A DNA stretch of 64,000 nt. It comes from Thermohalobaculum sp038534135. Lineage in GTDB: Bacteria; Pseudomonadota; Alphaproteobacteria; Rhodobacterales; Rhodobacteraceae. Shown piece after piece: positions 35,217-45,323 of the stretch (positions are counted from its first letter, which is position 1; every line of letters starts with the position of its first letter). A model generated the notes under the pieces. The model was not told where the DNA came from. It did no database searches and saw only the letters and a program-made list of their open reading frames with translations. Location of the stretch: positions 1 through 64,000 of the forward strand of contig JBCAXJ010000013.1 of assembly GCA_038534135.1 (NCBI GenBank), written 5' to 3'. The translations under genes were made by a program, and so were the position numbers.

Positions 35217-36161
35217 CTACGCCCCGCGACGGCGCTCGATCGCCTCCCAAATCAGGGCGGCGACGTTGACCCCGTCGAACCGTTCAAGCTCCTGAATGCC
35301 CGTGGGCGAGGTGACGTTGATCTCGGTCAGATTGCGCCCGATCACATCGATGCCAGTGAAGATCAGACCGCGTTCCTTAAGGACGGGCTTCAGCCTCTCG
35401 CAGATCTCGCGGTCCCGATCGGTCAGTTCCACCTTTTCGGGCCGCCCGCCGACATGCATGTTCGACCGAGTCTCGCCCGGCTGCGGCACGCGGTTGATTG
35501 CTCCGACGACTTCTCCGTCGATGAGAATCACACGTTTATCACCCGCCGAGACATCGGGCAGGAACTTCTGAACCATCAGCGGCTCGCGGTTCAGTCCGAC
35601 AAACATCTCGTGCAACGAGGCCAGGTTCGAATCGTCCGGACGCAACCGGAACACCCCGGCCCCGCCATTGCCGTAGAGCGGTTTGACGATGATGTCCTTG
35701 TGCTCCTCCCGAAACGTCTTGATTGCCGAAAGCGAACGGGCGACCAGTGTTTCGGGCATCAGGTCGAGAAACTCCAGCACCAGGATTTTCTCGGGGCAGT
35801 TGCGCACCCAGAAAGGGTCGTTGACGACCAGGGTGCCGGGATGGATCATCTGCAAAAGGTGCGTGTTGGTGATGTAGCTCATATCGAAGGGCGGGTCCTG
35901 GCGCAGCAGGACGACGTCCCACTCCGACAAGTCCACGATGCGCCGCTCGCCAAGCGTGTAGTGATCGCCCGCGACCTTGCGCACGGTCAGATCATGCCCG
36001 GAGGCCATGACACGCCCGTTCTGCCAATAGAGATCCTCGACACGGTAGTAGAACAGGCTGTGGCCACGCGCCTCAGCCTCCAGTGCCAGCCGGAACGTGC
36101 TGTCCGCATGGATGTCGACGGACCCGATCGGGTCCATCTGGATGGCAACGTTCAGGCCCAT
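35217..36161 (-). CDS. gshB: Glutathione synthetase
   Basis: 314 residues, prokaryotic ATP-grasp GshB. VAIQMDPIGSVDIHADSTFRLALEAEARGH at the start, LLRQDPPFDMSYITNTHLL, VNDPFWVRNCPEKI, KPLYGNGGAGVF (ATP loop), QKFLPDVSAGDKRVILIDGEVVGAINRVP, GLIFTGIDVIG and TEINVTSPTGIQE. It joins gamma-Glu-Cys and Gly. The order with yraN and rsmI upstream is typical of Rhodobacterales. Confidence 0.98.
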   Translation of the reverse strand: MGLNVAIQMDPIGSVDIHADSTFRLALEAEARGHSLFYYRVEDLYWQNGRVMASGHDLTVRKVAGDHYTLGERRIVDLSEWDVVLLRQDPPFDMSYITNTHLLQMIHPGTLVVNDPFWVRNCPEKILVLEFLDLMPETLVARSLSAIKTFREEHKDIIVKPLYGNGGAGVFRLRPDDSNLASLHEMFVGLNREPLMVQKFLPDVSAGDKRVILIDGEVVGAINRVPQPGETRSNMHVGGRPEKVELTDRDREICERLKPVLKERGLIFTGIDVIGRNLTEINVTSPTGIQELERFDGVNVAALIWEAIERRRGA

Positions 36162-36183
36162 CTCAGTCCTCGTCTGATTGCGC

Positions 36184-36819
36184 TCAGCCGGTTGTCTGCG
36201 CGTCGGACGCTGATGTCACCTGTCGGCGTGGATCGTCAATGGTCAGCACATGGCTGACAACCTTGGAAACGCCGCTGAGGCGAGAGGCATGATCGATCAC
36301 GCGGGCCAGTTCAGACTTCGATCGCGCGAGCCCGGTCAGATGAACGACCTTGTCGACGGTCTCGACCGAATAGTTCACCGAGCTGACCTTGCCGTCCGCC
36401 AACAGCTTGACCCGAAGCTGGTTCGAGATCCAAGCGTCCTCGGCATAGGCGACGGCACCAGAGTCCTCTTGAACCGTCAACTCGTCCGTAACCTCGACAA
36501 CGCCCGGCGTCTGCCAGCTCAGATCGGTCGCAGTGACCCTGTCGCCCCGCTGCGGGACCGAGCCGGTCAGCACAACGCGACCTTCGACGACGCTCGTCGA
36601 GATATCTCCGAAGAGCCCCGCAGAATGATTTAGGAACTTGTTGTTCAGCGTCAGCTGAATCTCGGTGTCGCTCAAAGCGTCTTGGGTTGAACGCTCCTGA
36701 ATCACAGAGCGCGCGACAACCGCACCCGTGCCGATTGCCAAGCTTGCTGGTCCGCATGATGCAAGGGCCCACAGGGGCACCACCAGCATCCATGCCGCTG
36801 GCCTGAATCTCATGATCAT
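36184..36819 (-). CDS. BON-domain outer-membrane lipoprotein
   Basis: 211 residues. Signal with lipobox ALASC (mature Cys near residue 22), then two BON domains: TQDALSDTEIQLTLNNKFL...VVLTGSVPQRGDR and AYAEDAWISNQLRVKLLADGKVSSVNYSVETVDKVVHLTGLARS. Resembles DolP/YraP, a phospholipid-binding lipoprotein needed for outer-membrane integrity; that gene is also next to yraN and the LpoA gene in enterics, which supports the call. Confidence 0.88.
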   Translation of the reverse strand: MIMRFRPAAWMLVVPLWALASCGPASLAIGTGAVVARSVIQERSTQDALSDTEIQLTLNNKFLNHSAGLFGDISTSVVEGRVVLTGSVPQRGDRVTATDLSWQTPGVVEVTDELTVQEDSGAVAYAEDAWISNQLRVKLLADGKVSSVNYSVETVDKVVHLTGLARSKSELARVIDHASRLSGVSKVVSHVLTIDDPRRQVTSASDAQTTG

Positions 36820-36840
36820 CTGTTTTGCCTGTCGTTGCTT

Positions 36841-37305
36841 CTACTGCTCGTCGAACGACCGGGCATTCTCGATGATGTCGACCTGACCGTCCGGCGCCAC
36901 GAGAGCGGCGTCGAACCTGCAGACCGGTTGGATACCCGTGTCTTCAACATAGGGTACCATATAGTGAAGCGCCGCGTTCTCCAAGCGGCTCCATTGGAGT
37001 GGTGTGATGGGAGAGTCGAAATGATGTACCGTTCTTCGGCGCTTTACTTCGACAAAGACAAGACTGTCGCTGAGTTTCAGGACAAGATCGATCTCACCAG
37101 CCGGCGTGCGCACGCGCCGTCCCAGCACGATCGCACCCTTCGCGGCGTAAGTGCGTACGACCGAGTCTTCTGCCGCGATGCCCGAAAAGTGGTTTGATCT
37201 GCCGCGCATACTTCGTGCGAGGCGAGCCCGCGTGGAACCGAGCACAGCGCCCACGGAAGAGCCGTTCCAGGCGAGGGGATGAGTTTGAACCTGATCCAAA
37301 GACAT
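36841..37305 (-). CDS. YraN (UPF0102) endonuclease-like protein
   Basis: 154 residues from ATG at 37305; a start 14 codons upstream is also open. Endonuclease-like core of the family: AAEDSVVRTYAAKGAIVLGRRVRTPAGEIDLVLKLSDSLVFVEVKRRR, with catalytic-type GEIDLV and VFVEVK, then ALHYM. Activity is unproven for the family. Lies between the DolP-like gene and rsmI, the conserved order. Confidence 0.9.
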   Translation of the reverse strand: MSLDQVQTHPLAWNGSSVGAVLGSTRARLARSMRGRSNHFSGIAAEDSVVRTYAAKGAIVLGRRVRTPAGEIDLVLKLSDSLVFVEVKRRRTVHHFDSPITPLQWSRLENAALHYMVPYVEDTGIQPVCRFDAALVAPDGQVDIIENARSFDEQ

Positions 37306-37359
37306 GTGGCAGTCCCTCGTACCATCCGCCACGAGAACCTCGCGCAAATCAGATAATAT

Positions 37360-38304
37360 TCATTGAACGTCGCGGCTAAGCTCCAAAGCGCGCGCATATG
37401 CGACGCGTTTCGGCAGGCCGAACTCGTCGGCCACCGTGCGGGCTGCGTCCTTGACCGACAGATCAGCGAGCAGAGCGTGCAGGCGCGCGTCCAGGCGTTC
37501 GGGCTGATCCTCGAGCGGATCGATCTTCGATGGCGGACCGACGACGACGACGATCTCACCGCGTGCCTCCCGATCTTGAAACATTACTGCAAGCTCACCG
37601 ACGCTGCCGCGGGCGACCTCCTCGTGCAGTTTCGTGATCTCGCGGACGACCGCGGCTTGCCGGTCAGCGCCGAGAACCGCGACCGCGTCCTTCAAGAGCT
37701 CCGCAAGGCGTCTCGGAGATTCGAACAGTACCAGCGTCGCCTTGACTGTGGCGATCTCTTTCAGCGCGGTCAGACGTGCTGCGCGCTTCTGTGCCAGAAA
37801 CCCCGCGAACAGAAAGCGATCGGTCGGAAGTCCGGCCAGGGTCAGGGCGGCGGCGACAGCCGACGCGCCAGGCGCTGTATGCACGGGGAGCTCCGCCGCA
37901 TGTGCCGCCTCGACAAGGCGGTACCCAGGATCCGCGATCATCGGCGTCCCCGCATCCGACACGTAAGCGACGCTTTGACCGCCCGACAGCATCTCGAGCA
38001 GGCGCGGCCTTTGCGCGGCACCGTTGCGGTCGTGATACGCAATCAACTGCCGCCCCTCGAGCGGGATGGCAAGCAAGGATAACAACTGCCGCGCGCGCCG
38101 CGTATCCTCGCAGGCCAACACGTCCGCACCGCGCAGAACCTCGACCGCGCGCAGCGTGATGTCGCCCATGTTTCCGATCGGTGTCGCAACCAGCCAAAGC
38201 CCGGGCGCAATCGCCTGTGAGTCGCGTTGCGAGGCTGCTACACTCGCCTCGGCGGACCGGGTCTTCCGCGGAGTCCGGCGTTTACTTTCGGTCTTCTCAG
38301 CCAT
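37360..38304 (-). CDS. rsmI: 16S rRNA (cytidine-1402 2'-O)-methyltransferase RsmI
   Basis: 314 residues. SAM methyltransferase of the tetrapyrrole methylase fold: GLWLVATPIGNMGDITLRAVEVLRGADVLACEDTR, YHDRN, VAYVSDAGTPMIADPGYRLV, PGASAVAAALTLAGLPTDRFLFAGFLA, LFESPRRLAELL and AVVREITKLHEEVARG. It methylates C1402 in the decoding centre. Divergent from the LpoA-like gene. Confidence 0.97.
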   Translation of the reverse strand: MAEKTESKRRTPRKTRSAEASVAASQRDSQAIAPGLWLVATPIGNMGDITLRAVEVLRGADVLACEDTRRARQLLSLLAIPLEGRQLIAYHDRNGAAQRPRLLEMLSGGQSVAYVSDAGTPMIADPGYRLVEAAHAAELPVHTAPGASAVAAALTLAGLPTDRFLFAGFLAQKRAARLTALKEIATVKATLVLFESPRRLAELLKDAVAVLGADRQAAVVREITKLHEEVARGSVGELAVMFQDREARGEIVVVVGPPSKIDPLEDQPERLDARLHALLADLSVKDAARTVADEFGLPKRVAYARALELSRDVQ

Positions 38305-38375
38305 ACGGTCCGCCGCAATTCAGCCGGGCTGGGGGCGAGCACGGGCCAGACCCACAAAACATGTGAGAGGTAGTC

Positions 38376-39560
38376 ATGTTGTGCCGATCCCGAATTCCTG
38401 CGATTGCCGCGCTGGTCGCATGTATGTTCGCAGTCGCTGCTTGCGGTGGCAAGTCGTCCTCGACAGGACCAGCGGCAAGCACGGCGAACAGTTCGCCATC
38501 CGGACAATTCGATCCGACGAAACCGGTCACGCTGGCGCTGTTGGCGCCGTTGACGGCCGAGAACACAGGTGCGGCCCAGCTTGGCCAGGCATTGGCAAAT
38601 GCCGCACGCCTGTCAGCGGCAGAACTGGCTGACCCGCTGATCGATCTGCGCGTCTACGACACCGGCGGCCGTCCCGATCTTGCGCGCGCCGCCGTCTCGC
38701 GCGCCATCGGCGAACAGGCCAAGCTGGTCATGGGGCCGCTCTTCTCGAACAACACCAAAGCCGTGGCGGCCCCTGCGGCCGAGAGTGGTCTCAAGGTCAT
38801 CTCGTTCTCGACGGACAGCAGCATCGCTGGCGGCCCGATCTATCTGAGCGGCTTCCTGCCGGATATGGAGACCCGGCGCATCACCAGTTTCGCACGCGCG
38901 CAGGGCTATGGCTCGGTCGGGATCTTCTATCCGCAGAACCCCGCTGGCCAGTTGGCGCTGAACGGTGCGCAGGTCGGCGCAGGACCGGCACTCGTCGTTC
39001 GGACCCCGTTCCAGCGCAGCGAGCAAGGTATCGGTGCCGGAGCATCAGAGTTCGCCTCGCGCGCCCGTGCATCCGGTGTCCGCGCCGTTCTGATCCCCGA
39101 AAGCGGGCAGGCCCTGTCCTTCATCACGGCCAAACTCAATGAAGCGGGACTGGGTGCCGGCTACAAGTTCCTGGGACACGGGCAATGGAACACGCGCACG
39201 ACCCTGGGTGTATCCGCACTCGCCGGGGGATGGTTTCCAGCACCCGACCCAGCGGCGATGAAGTCCTTCGTTTCCCGCTACCGCGCGTCTTATGGTGCCG
39301 TGCCACCGCCATTGGCGGTCCTGGGCTACGATGCCGTTCTGGTGGCAAGCCAGATGCTGGCCGAGGCGCGGGCAACGGGCTCGCGCGATCCGTTCGGACA
39401 GGCGGCACTGACGCGGCCGCAGGGCTATCGCGGGGCAACGGGGCCGATCCGGTTCGGGCCGGATGGCCGCAGTGAACGCGGTCTCTCGATCCTCCAGGTC
39501 GGTGAGGGCGTCTTCACCACGATCGATCCCGCGCCCATCGCCTTCGGCGTCGGAAGCTGA
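38376..39560 (+). CDS. LpoA-like penicillin-binding protein activator (lipoprotein)
   Basis: 394 residues. Signal with lipobox AVAACGG (mature Cys near residue 24), a Ser/Thr-rich linker, then a periplasmic-binding-protein-type domain (VTLALLAPLTAENTGAAQLGQALANAARL, VMGPLFSNNTKAVAAPA, ISFSTDSSIAGGPIYLSGFL). In enterics LpoA stimulates PBP1a. Adjacent to rsmI, the classical LpoA position. An ABC amino-acid-binding role is the alternative. Confidence 0.85.
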   Translation: MLCRSRIPAIAALVACMFAVAACGGKSSSTGPAASTANSSPSGQFDPTKPVTLALLAPLTAENTGAAQLGQALANAARLSAAELADPLIDLRVYDTGGRPDLARAAVSRAIGEQAKLVMGPLFSNNTKAVAAPAAESGLKVISFSTDSSIAGGPIYLSGFLPDMETRRITSFARAQGYGSVGIFYPQNPAGQLALNGAQVGAGPALVVRTPFQRSEQGIGAGASEFASRARASGVRAVLIPESGQALSFITAKLNEAGLGAGYKFLGHGQWNTRTTLGVSALAGGWFPAPDPAAMKSFVSRYRASYGAVPPPLAVLGYDAVLVASQMLAEARATGSRDPFGQAALTRPQGYRGATGPIRFGPDGRSERGLSILQVGEGVFTTIDPAPIAFGVGS

Positions 39561-39562
39561 AT

Positions 39563-42391
39563 TTGGCGGTATCCGCCCCGCAGCCAGATCTCACAGGCGC
39601 GCCCCTCCGTACGGAAGCGGGGCTCGCCCATCTGATCAAAGCTCCGACCGAAATCCTGGACGGCGCTGATCTGGTGCGCGCGGTGGATGACGCTGTCGCC
39701 GCCTCAGCCGATATGGACGCCGCAAGGGCGGAGGTGATTGCACTGGTGGCCGACGCGATGTCCGGGGGCCGTGCCCGCGTCAACGCAGAACTCCTGGCGC
39801 ATCCACGTGCCGGGCTCCGCATTGCGCGATCGTTCGCGCATGTCACCGATTGCGCGGTCACTGCCATCGCGCACTTCGCCATGACGCATCTTCATCCCCA
39901 GCCGCTCCGGACCAAAGGCGAACGGCTCGCCATCGCCGCCGTCGGCGGGTATGGGCGCGGCGAGATGGCGCCATTCTCGGACGTCGACCTTCTGTTCCTG
40001 ACGCCGCATCGCCAGACCGCCTGGGCCGAGAGCGTGGTCGAGTCGGTCCTCTACATCCTGTGGGATCTCAAGCTCAAAGTCGGACAGTCGACACGATCGA
40101 TCAGCGAATGCCTGCGCCTGGCCCGCGAGGACATGACAATCCGCACGGCCTTGCTCGAGCATCGCTTCATCTGCGGCGACCGCGATCCTGTTGACGAACT
40201 CGACCAGCGCATTTGGAACGAACTGTTTCTCAAGACCGGGCCCGACTATGTCGAGGCGAAGATGGCCGAGCGTGACAACCGGCACGAACGCCATGGCGGC
40301 TCACGCTACCTGCTCGAACCCAACCTGAAGGAAAGCAAGGGCGGCCTGCGCGATCTGCAGACGCTGCATTGGATCTCGAAATACCTCTATCACACCGGCA
40401 CCGCCTGGGATCTGGTCGAGATGGGCGTCTTCGAGCGCGAGGAGGTGCAGCGCTTTGCCGATGCATCCAAGTTCATCTGGGCCGTGCGCTGCCACCTGCA
40501 CGATCTGGCGGGCCGGGCGCAGGAGACGCTGACCTTTGACCGGCAGGTCGAGATCGCCCAGCGCATGGGCTACGAGGAAGGCGAAGGACGGCTCGCGGTT
40601 GAGCATTTCATGCACACCTATTTCCGCCATGCAAAGGCGGTCGGCGACCTGACGCGGATCTTCTCGGCCGCGCTCGAGGCACAGCACGCCAAGTCACAAC
40701 CCGCGCTGTCGCTGCTTCTGCAGGCACTCAGCTTCCGGTCGAACAAACCCGCCGGTGACGAACCCTTCACGGTCGAAGCAGGGCGTCTGTCGATTTCCAA
40801 CCCGGATGTCTTTCGCGACAATCCGCGTGATCTTTTCCGGCTGTTCCATGACGCGGCGCGGATGGAGGCCAAGATCCATCCGAACGCATTGCGGGCTGTG
40901 ACGCAGAGCCTGGATCTCGTGGATGACGCGCTGCGCGCCGATACGACGGCAAACGCGCTCTTCATGGACATGCTGTGCAATCCGACCGATGCCGAGTGGC
41001 TGCTGCGCAGCATGAACGAGACAGAGTTGCTGGGCCGGTTCATCCCGGAATTTGGCCGGGTCGTCGCGATGATGCAGTTCAACATGTACCACCACTATAC
41101 GGTGGACGAGCACACGATCCGCTGCATCGGTGTGCTGAATCAGATCGAACGCGGCGAAGAGGAGGAAACCCTGCCTGTCGCCTCCGAGATTTTGAAAGGC
41201 GGGGTCAACCGGAAAGTGCTGCACACAGCCCTGCTGCTGCACGACCTTGGCAAAGGTGCGGACCGGGATCATTCCGAACTTGGTGCGGAGTTGGCTGTCC
41301 AGATCGGGCCGCGGCTGGGCCTTACCGAAGCCGAGACCGAAACCGTGACATGGCTGGTGCGCCACCATCTTCTGATGTCTGACACGGCGCAGAAACGCGA
41401 CATCACCGATCCGCGCACCGTCACCGATTTCGCCAAGTTCGTCCAAAGCCCGCAGCGTCTGCGCCTGCTGCTCGTCCTCACCGTGTGCGATATCAAGGGC
41501 GTTGGACCGGGCACGTGGAACAACTGGAAGGCCCAGCTTCTGCGCAATCTCTATTGGGATACGCGCGATGTCCTGACCGGTGGGGTCGAGCAGTCTTCGC
41601 GCGCGCACCGTGTCGACGCCGCCCGGTCGGATCTGGTGGCCGCTATCGCCGATTGGCCCGCAAGTGCGCGCAAGGCAGAAGCGCTGCGCCATTACCCGCA
41701 ATACTGGCTGGGGCTGGATACCGAGACCCACAAGATCGTCGCGGAACTGGGGCTCGAGATCGGTGACACCCAGATCGCCAGCCGTTTCCTGCCCGATGAA
41801 ACCCGCGACGCCACGAAAGCGGTGCTGTTCATGGGCGATCATCCCGGCATCTTCGCGCGGATGGCGGGCGCCTTTGCGATCGCCGGGGCGAATGTGGTGG
41901 ACGCGCGCAGCTACACCACGAATGACGGCATGGCGACCTCGGTCTTCTGGATCCAGGACCGCGATGGCCAGGCTTACGAGAAATCCCGCCTCAAGCGCCT
42001 GCGCCGTACCATCGAGCGGACGCTGAGAGGCGAGGTGATCGCGCGTGTCGAGATCTCGGAACGCGACCGGGTGAAGGTCCGCGAAAGCCGGTTCGACGTG
42101 CCGACGCGGATCGTCTTCGACAACGAGGCCTCCGACCTCTTCACGGTGATCGAGGTCAACGCCCGTGACCGGCTGGGGTTGCTGCACGAGCTGACCCGGA
42201 CGCTGGCCAGCCTCAACATCAACATCTTCGCCGCGATCATCGCGACTTACGGCGAGCATGCGGTCGATGTGTTCTACGTGAAGGACCTGTTCGGCCACAA
42301 GATCCGGGCACAAAACAAGCTGCAAACGATCGAGCGGCGTCTGACCGCCGCGGTGGAGTCCGAAGACCACGCCATCGCGCCGCTGGACTGA
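39563..42391 (+). CDS. glnD: [Protein-PII] uridylyltransferase / uridylyl-removing enzyme GlnD
   Basis: 942 residues, full length, from TTG 39563. Nucleotidyltransferase motif VGGYGRGEMAPFSDVDLLFL (GG then DVD), HD hydrolase domain with HTALLLHDLGKGADRDHSELG and VRHHLLMSD, and two C-terminal ACT domains (MGDHPGIFARMAGAFAIAGANVVDA and EVNARDRLGLLHELTRTLASLNINIFAAII). It senses glutamine and modifies PII. Two bases separate it from the LpoA-like stop. Confidence 0.98.
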   Translation: MAVSAPQPDLTGAPLRTEAGLAHLIKAPTEILDGADLVRAVDDAVAASADMDAARAEVIALVADAMSGGRARVNAELLAHPRAGLRIARSFAHVTDCAVTAIAHFAMTHLHPQPLRTKGERLAIAAVGGYGRGEMAPFSDVDLLFLTPHRQTAWAESVVESVLYILWDLKLKVGQSTRSISECLRLAREDMTIRTALLEHRFICGDRDPVDELDQRIWNELFLKTGPDYVEAKMAERDNRHERHGGSRYLLEPNLKESKGGLRDLQTLHWISKYLYHTGTAWDLVEMGVFEREEVQRFADASKFIWAVRCHLHDLAGRAQETLTFDRQVEIAQRMGYEEGEGRLAVEHFMHTYFRHAKAVGDLTRIFSAALEAQHAKSQPALSLLLQALSFRSNKPAGDEPFTVEAGRLSISNPDVFRDNPRDLFRLFHDAARMEAKIHPNALRAVTQSLDLVDDALRADTTANALFMDMLCNPTDAEWLLRSMNETELLGRFIPEFGRVVAMMQFNMYHHYTVDEHTIRCIGVLNQIERGEEEETLPVASEILKGGVNRKVLHTALLLHDLGKGADRDHSELGAELAVQIGPRLGLTEAETETVTWLVRHHLLMSDTAQKRDITDPRTVTDFAKFVQSPQRLRLLLVLTVCDIKGVGPGTWNNWKAQLLRNLYWDTRDVLTGGVEQSSRAHRVDAARSDLVAAIADWPASARKAEALRHYPQYWLGLDTETHKIVAELGLEIGDTQIASRFLPDETRDATKAVLFMGDHPGIFARMAGAFAIAGANVVDARSYTTNDGMATSVFWIQDRDGQAYEKSRLKRLRRTIERTLRGEVIARVEISERDRVKVRESRFDVPTRIVFDNEASDLFTVIEVNARDRLGLLHELTRTLASLNINIFAAIIATYGEHAVDVFYVKDLFGHKIRAQNKLQTIERRLTAAVESEDHAIAPLD

Positions 42392-42410
42392 CGCCAGGCT
42401 GACCCGGCCC

Positions 42411-43970
42411 ATGAGCACCCCAAAGCCGATCCGTCTGCTGCGGAGCTTCGCCACCGTTGGCGGGTGGACCATGGCCAGCCGTGTTCTGGGTTTCGTGCGG
42501 GATATCCTGATCGCGGCCTATCTGGGTGCAGGCCCGGTGGCCGAAGCGTTCTTCGTTGCCTTCCGCCTGCCGAACATGTTCCGCCGCTTCTTCGCCGAGG
42601 GCGCCTTCAACATGGCCTTTGTGCCGATGTTCTCGAAGCGGCTGGAAGGGGACGGGCCGGACGCCGCCCGTGCCTTTGGGACCGAGGCTCTGTCGGCGTT
42701 GTTCGCGGCGCTTGTCGCGTTCACCATCCTCGCGCAGATCGCGATGCCCTGGTTTGTCTATGCGCTTGCCTCGGGCTTTCAGGCCGATGAACGCTTCGAC
42801 ATGGCGGTCGTGTTCTCGCGGATCGTCTTTCCCTACATCCTGTTCATCTCGCTCGCAGCACTGTTCTCGGGTGTTCTGAACGCGTTCGGGCGCTTTGCCG
42901 CCGCCGCCGCCGCACCCGTCTTGCTGAACGTGATCTTCATCGGTGCAATCATCGCGGCTGCGGTGATGCGCTGGAACGTCGGGCTCGCGCTGGTCTGGGC
43001 CGCGGCGTTTGCCGGGATCGCACAACTGGCATTGGTCTGGTTCGCTGCCAGACGGCTCGGCATGGGATTGATCCCGATGCGGCCCCGCCTGACGCCGGAT
43101 GTGAAGCGCCTGATCTCGGTCGGCATCCCGGCGGCCCTGGCCGGTGGCGTCATGCAGATCAATCTGTTGGTCGGCACCCAGGTCGCCTCGTATTTTGACC
43201 GGGCAATCTCGTGGCTGTCCTATGCCGACCGGGTCTACCAGCTTCCCCTCGGCGTTGTCGGCATCGCCATCGGTGTGGTCCTGTTGCCCGAGCTTTCACG
43301 CCGCTTTCGGGCGGGAGACCGCGCAGGCACCGCCGATGCAATGAACCGCGCAGCCGAGTTCACGATGATCCTGACGGTCCCGGCCTCGGTCGCGCTGGTC
43401 GCGATCCCCGGCCTGATTGTCGGCGTGCTGTTCGAACGCGGCGCCTTCACCTCCGCCGACACGCAGGCGACGGCGCTCGCGCTCGCCATCTATGCGCTCG
43501 GCCTGCCCAGTTTCGTCCTGCAGAAAGTCCTGCAACCGGCTTACTTCGCGCGTGAGGACACGCGCACGCCGCTGCGTTTTGCGATTGTGTCGATGATCGT
43601 CAACGTTGCGCTGGCGATCGGGCTGGCCCCCGTGGCTGGTTTCCTGGCCGCCGCCATCGGCACCACACTGGCGGGCTGGGCGAACACCGCCCTGTTGTGG
43701 CGCGGCGTGCGCAAACTCGACCCGGATTTGACCATCGATGGCCGGCTTGCACACCGTCTGCCGCGGATCGTGATCGCCTCGGCCATCATGGGCGTTGCCG
43801 CCTGGGCCATGACCAACGGTTTGCGGGCCGCCCTTCCGGGGCAGACCATCGCGATCCTCGCTCTGGTGCTGCCTGCCTCCATCGTGCTTTACTTCGCGCT
43901 TGCCATCGGCCTGGGGGCGTTCCGTCCCTCGGACCTGAAACAGGCGCTCAGACGGGGGACAGACGCATGA
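42411..43970 (+). CDS. murJ: Lipid II flippase MurJ
   Basis: 519 residues with 14 predicted helices. Family landmarks: RSFATVGGWTMASRVLGFVRDILIAAYLGAGPVAEAFFVAFRLPNMFRRFFAEGAFNMAFVPMFS, then SYADRVYQLPLGVVGIAIGVVLLPELSR and ILTVPASVALVAIPGLIVGVLFERGAFT. Moves lipid II across the membrane. Follows glnD by 19 bases, and the next gene overlaps it by 4. Confidence 0.97.
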   Translation: MSTPKPIRLLRSFATVGGWTMASRVLGFVRDILIAAYLGAGPVAEAFFVAFRLPNMFRRFFAEGAFNMAFVPMFSKRLEGDGPDAARAFGTEALSALFAALVAFTILAQIAMPWFVYALASGFQADERFDMAVVFSRIVFPYILFISLAALFSGVLNAFGRFAAAAAAPVLLNVIFIGAIIAAAVMRWNVGLALVWAAAFAGIAQLALVWFAARRLGMGLIPMRPRLTPDVKRLISVGIPAALAGGVMQINLLVGTQVASYFDRAISWLSYADRVYQLPLGVVGIAIGVVLLPELSRRFRAGDRAGTADAMNRAAEFTMILTVPASVALVAIPGLIVGVLFERGAFTSADTQATALALAIYALGLPSFVLQKVLQPAYFAREDTRTPLRFAIVSMIVNVALAIGLAPVAGFLAAAIGTTLAGWANTALLWRGVRKLDPDLTIDGRLAHRLPRIVIASAIMGVAAWAMTNGLRAALPGQTIAILALVLPASIVLYFALAIGLGAFRPSDLKQALRRGTDA

Positions 43971-45208
43971 TCAGAACGATTTGCGCGGTGGTGATCGCCG
44001 CCATGCTGGCCGGGTGCACCGGACAACGCCTTGCAGATGCGCCGCCCGAGGACCGGTATGAACTGGCCGTGCCGCCGGGCTTTCCACCGTCGATCCGGTT
44101 CTACGGCGATAAGGTGCCCGATGGCATCGACACCCGGTTTACGACGATCCACGCGCAGCTTTCAGCCCGCGTCGAACGTGAGGGAGAGTTTCCCAACGGC
44201 GGTGCCGCCGACATTCTGACGCTGTCGGGTGGCGGATCTGACGGCGCTTATGGCGCAGGGCTGCTGAACGGATGGACCCGGCGTGGGGGCCGCCCCGAGT
44301 TCGCGCTTGTCACCGGCATCTCGACCGGTGCCTTGATCGCGCCGCTGGCGTTCCTGGGCTCGAGCCAGGATTGCAAGCTGGAGAACCTCTATACCAACCT
44401 GTCGACCGATGACCTCGTGATCACCCAGCTCTTCAAGGCGCTGACCGGTGGCGCGCTTGGGCTCTCCGGCGGTGGGGCGCTGGCCCAGCGGATTCAGGAT
44501 GTTCTCGATCCGCCGACGCTGGACCGAATTGCCGAGGAACACGGCAAGGGGCGCCGCTTGTGGATCGGAACCACCAATCTTGACGCGCAGCGCCCGGTCG
44601 TCTGGGATATCGGGGCGATCGCCTCGTCAGGACATCCGAACAGGCAGGCTCTGATCCGCGACGTCCTGCTTGCCTCGGCCAGCATTCCCGGCGTGTTCCC
44701 GCCGGTCGAGATCGTCGTCGAACTGGACGGACAGCGCTATGCCGAGATGCACATGGACGGCGGCGTGACGCGCCAGATTTTCTTCCTGCCGGTCAGGATC
44801 GACCTGCAGGACCGGCTCGAGGGCGGGCCCGACCGCTTGCAGTCCGGCACGATCTATGCCTTGCGCAACACCAAGCTCGACCCGGATTACGAAGCGGTCG
44901 TCCCCAGCCTGGTCGATATCGCGGGCCGTTCGGTCTCGACCCTCATCAAGTCGGCGGGTATTTCGGACATTCTGGTGATCGAGGGGCAGGCCCGCGCCAA
45001 CGATTTCGGTCTGCAGGTGACGTCGGTGCCCGGAGATTTCGACGTGCCAGAGACCGAGTTTTTCGATCCCGCGTATATGCGCGCGCTGTTCGATGTCGGG
45101 TTCCAGAGCGCGCTGCAAGGATCCGCCTGGAACACGGTTATCGAAGCGTCCGCTGAGCCGGATGCGGGATCGCTTGCGCCTCCGACCGACGCGACGGCCT
45201 GCGACTAG
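43967..45208 (+). CDS. Patatin-like phospholipase, lipoprotein
   Basis: 413 residues from ATG 43967 (ATGA overlap with murJ). Lipobox MLAGCTGQ (Cys17). Patatin fold: oxyanion loop LSGGGSDGAYGAGLL (87-100), nucleophile S119 in TGISTGAL, catalytic Asp in MHMDGGVT, and LLASASIPGVFPPVEI. Probably acts on membrane lipids at the outer membrane. Not related to MurJ; a likely read-through partner. Confidence 0.9.
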   Translation: MIRTICAVVIAAMLAGCTGQRLADAPPEDRYELAVPPGFPPSIRFYGDKVPDGIDTRFTTIHAQLSARVEREGEFPNGGAADILTLSGGGSDGAYGAGLLNGWTRRGGRPEFALVTGISTGALIAPLAFLGSSQDCKLENLYTNLSTDDLVITQLFKALTGGALGLSGGGALAQRIQDVLDPPTLDRIAEEHGKGRRLWIGTTNLDAQRPVVWDIGAIASSGHPNRQALIRDVLLASASIPGVFPPVEIVVELDGQRYAEMHMDGGVTRQIFFLPVRIDLQDRLEGGPDRLQSGTIYALRNTKLDPDYEAVVPSLVDIAGRSVSTLIKSAGISDILVIEGQARANDFGLQVTSVPGDFDVPETEFFDPAYMRALFDVGFQSALQGSAWNTVIEASAEPDAGSLAPPTDATACD

Positions 45209-45323
45209 GTCGGCAGTGTAAGCAACGCACTCCGAACCATAGACGCGGGGGTCACATCGCGTCCCGGCAATGCTATATTGAAGACATGTGCAGAGGTTCC
45301 TGTATCCGCAGCGGAGCGCGGTC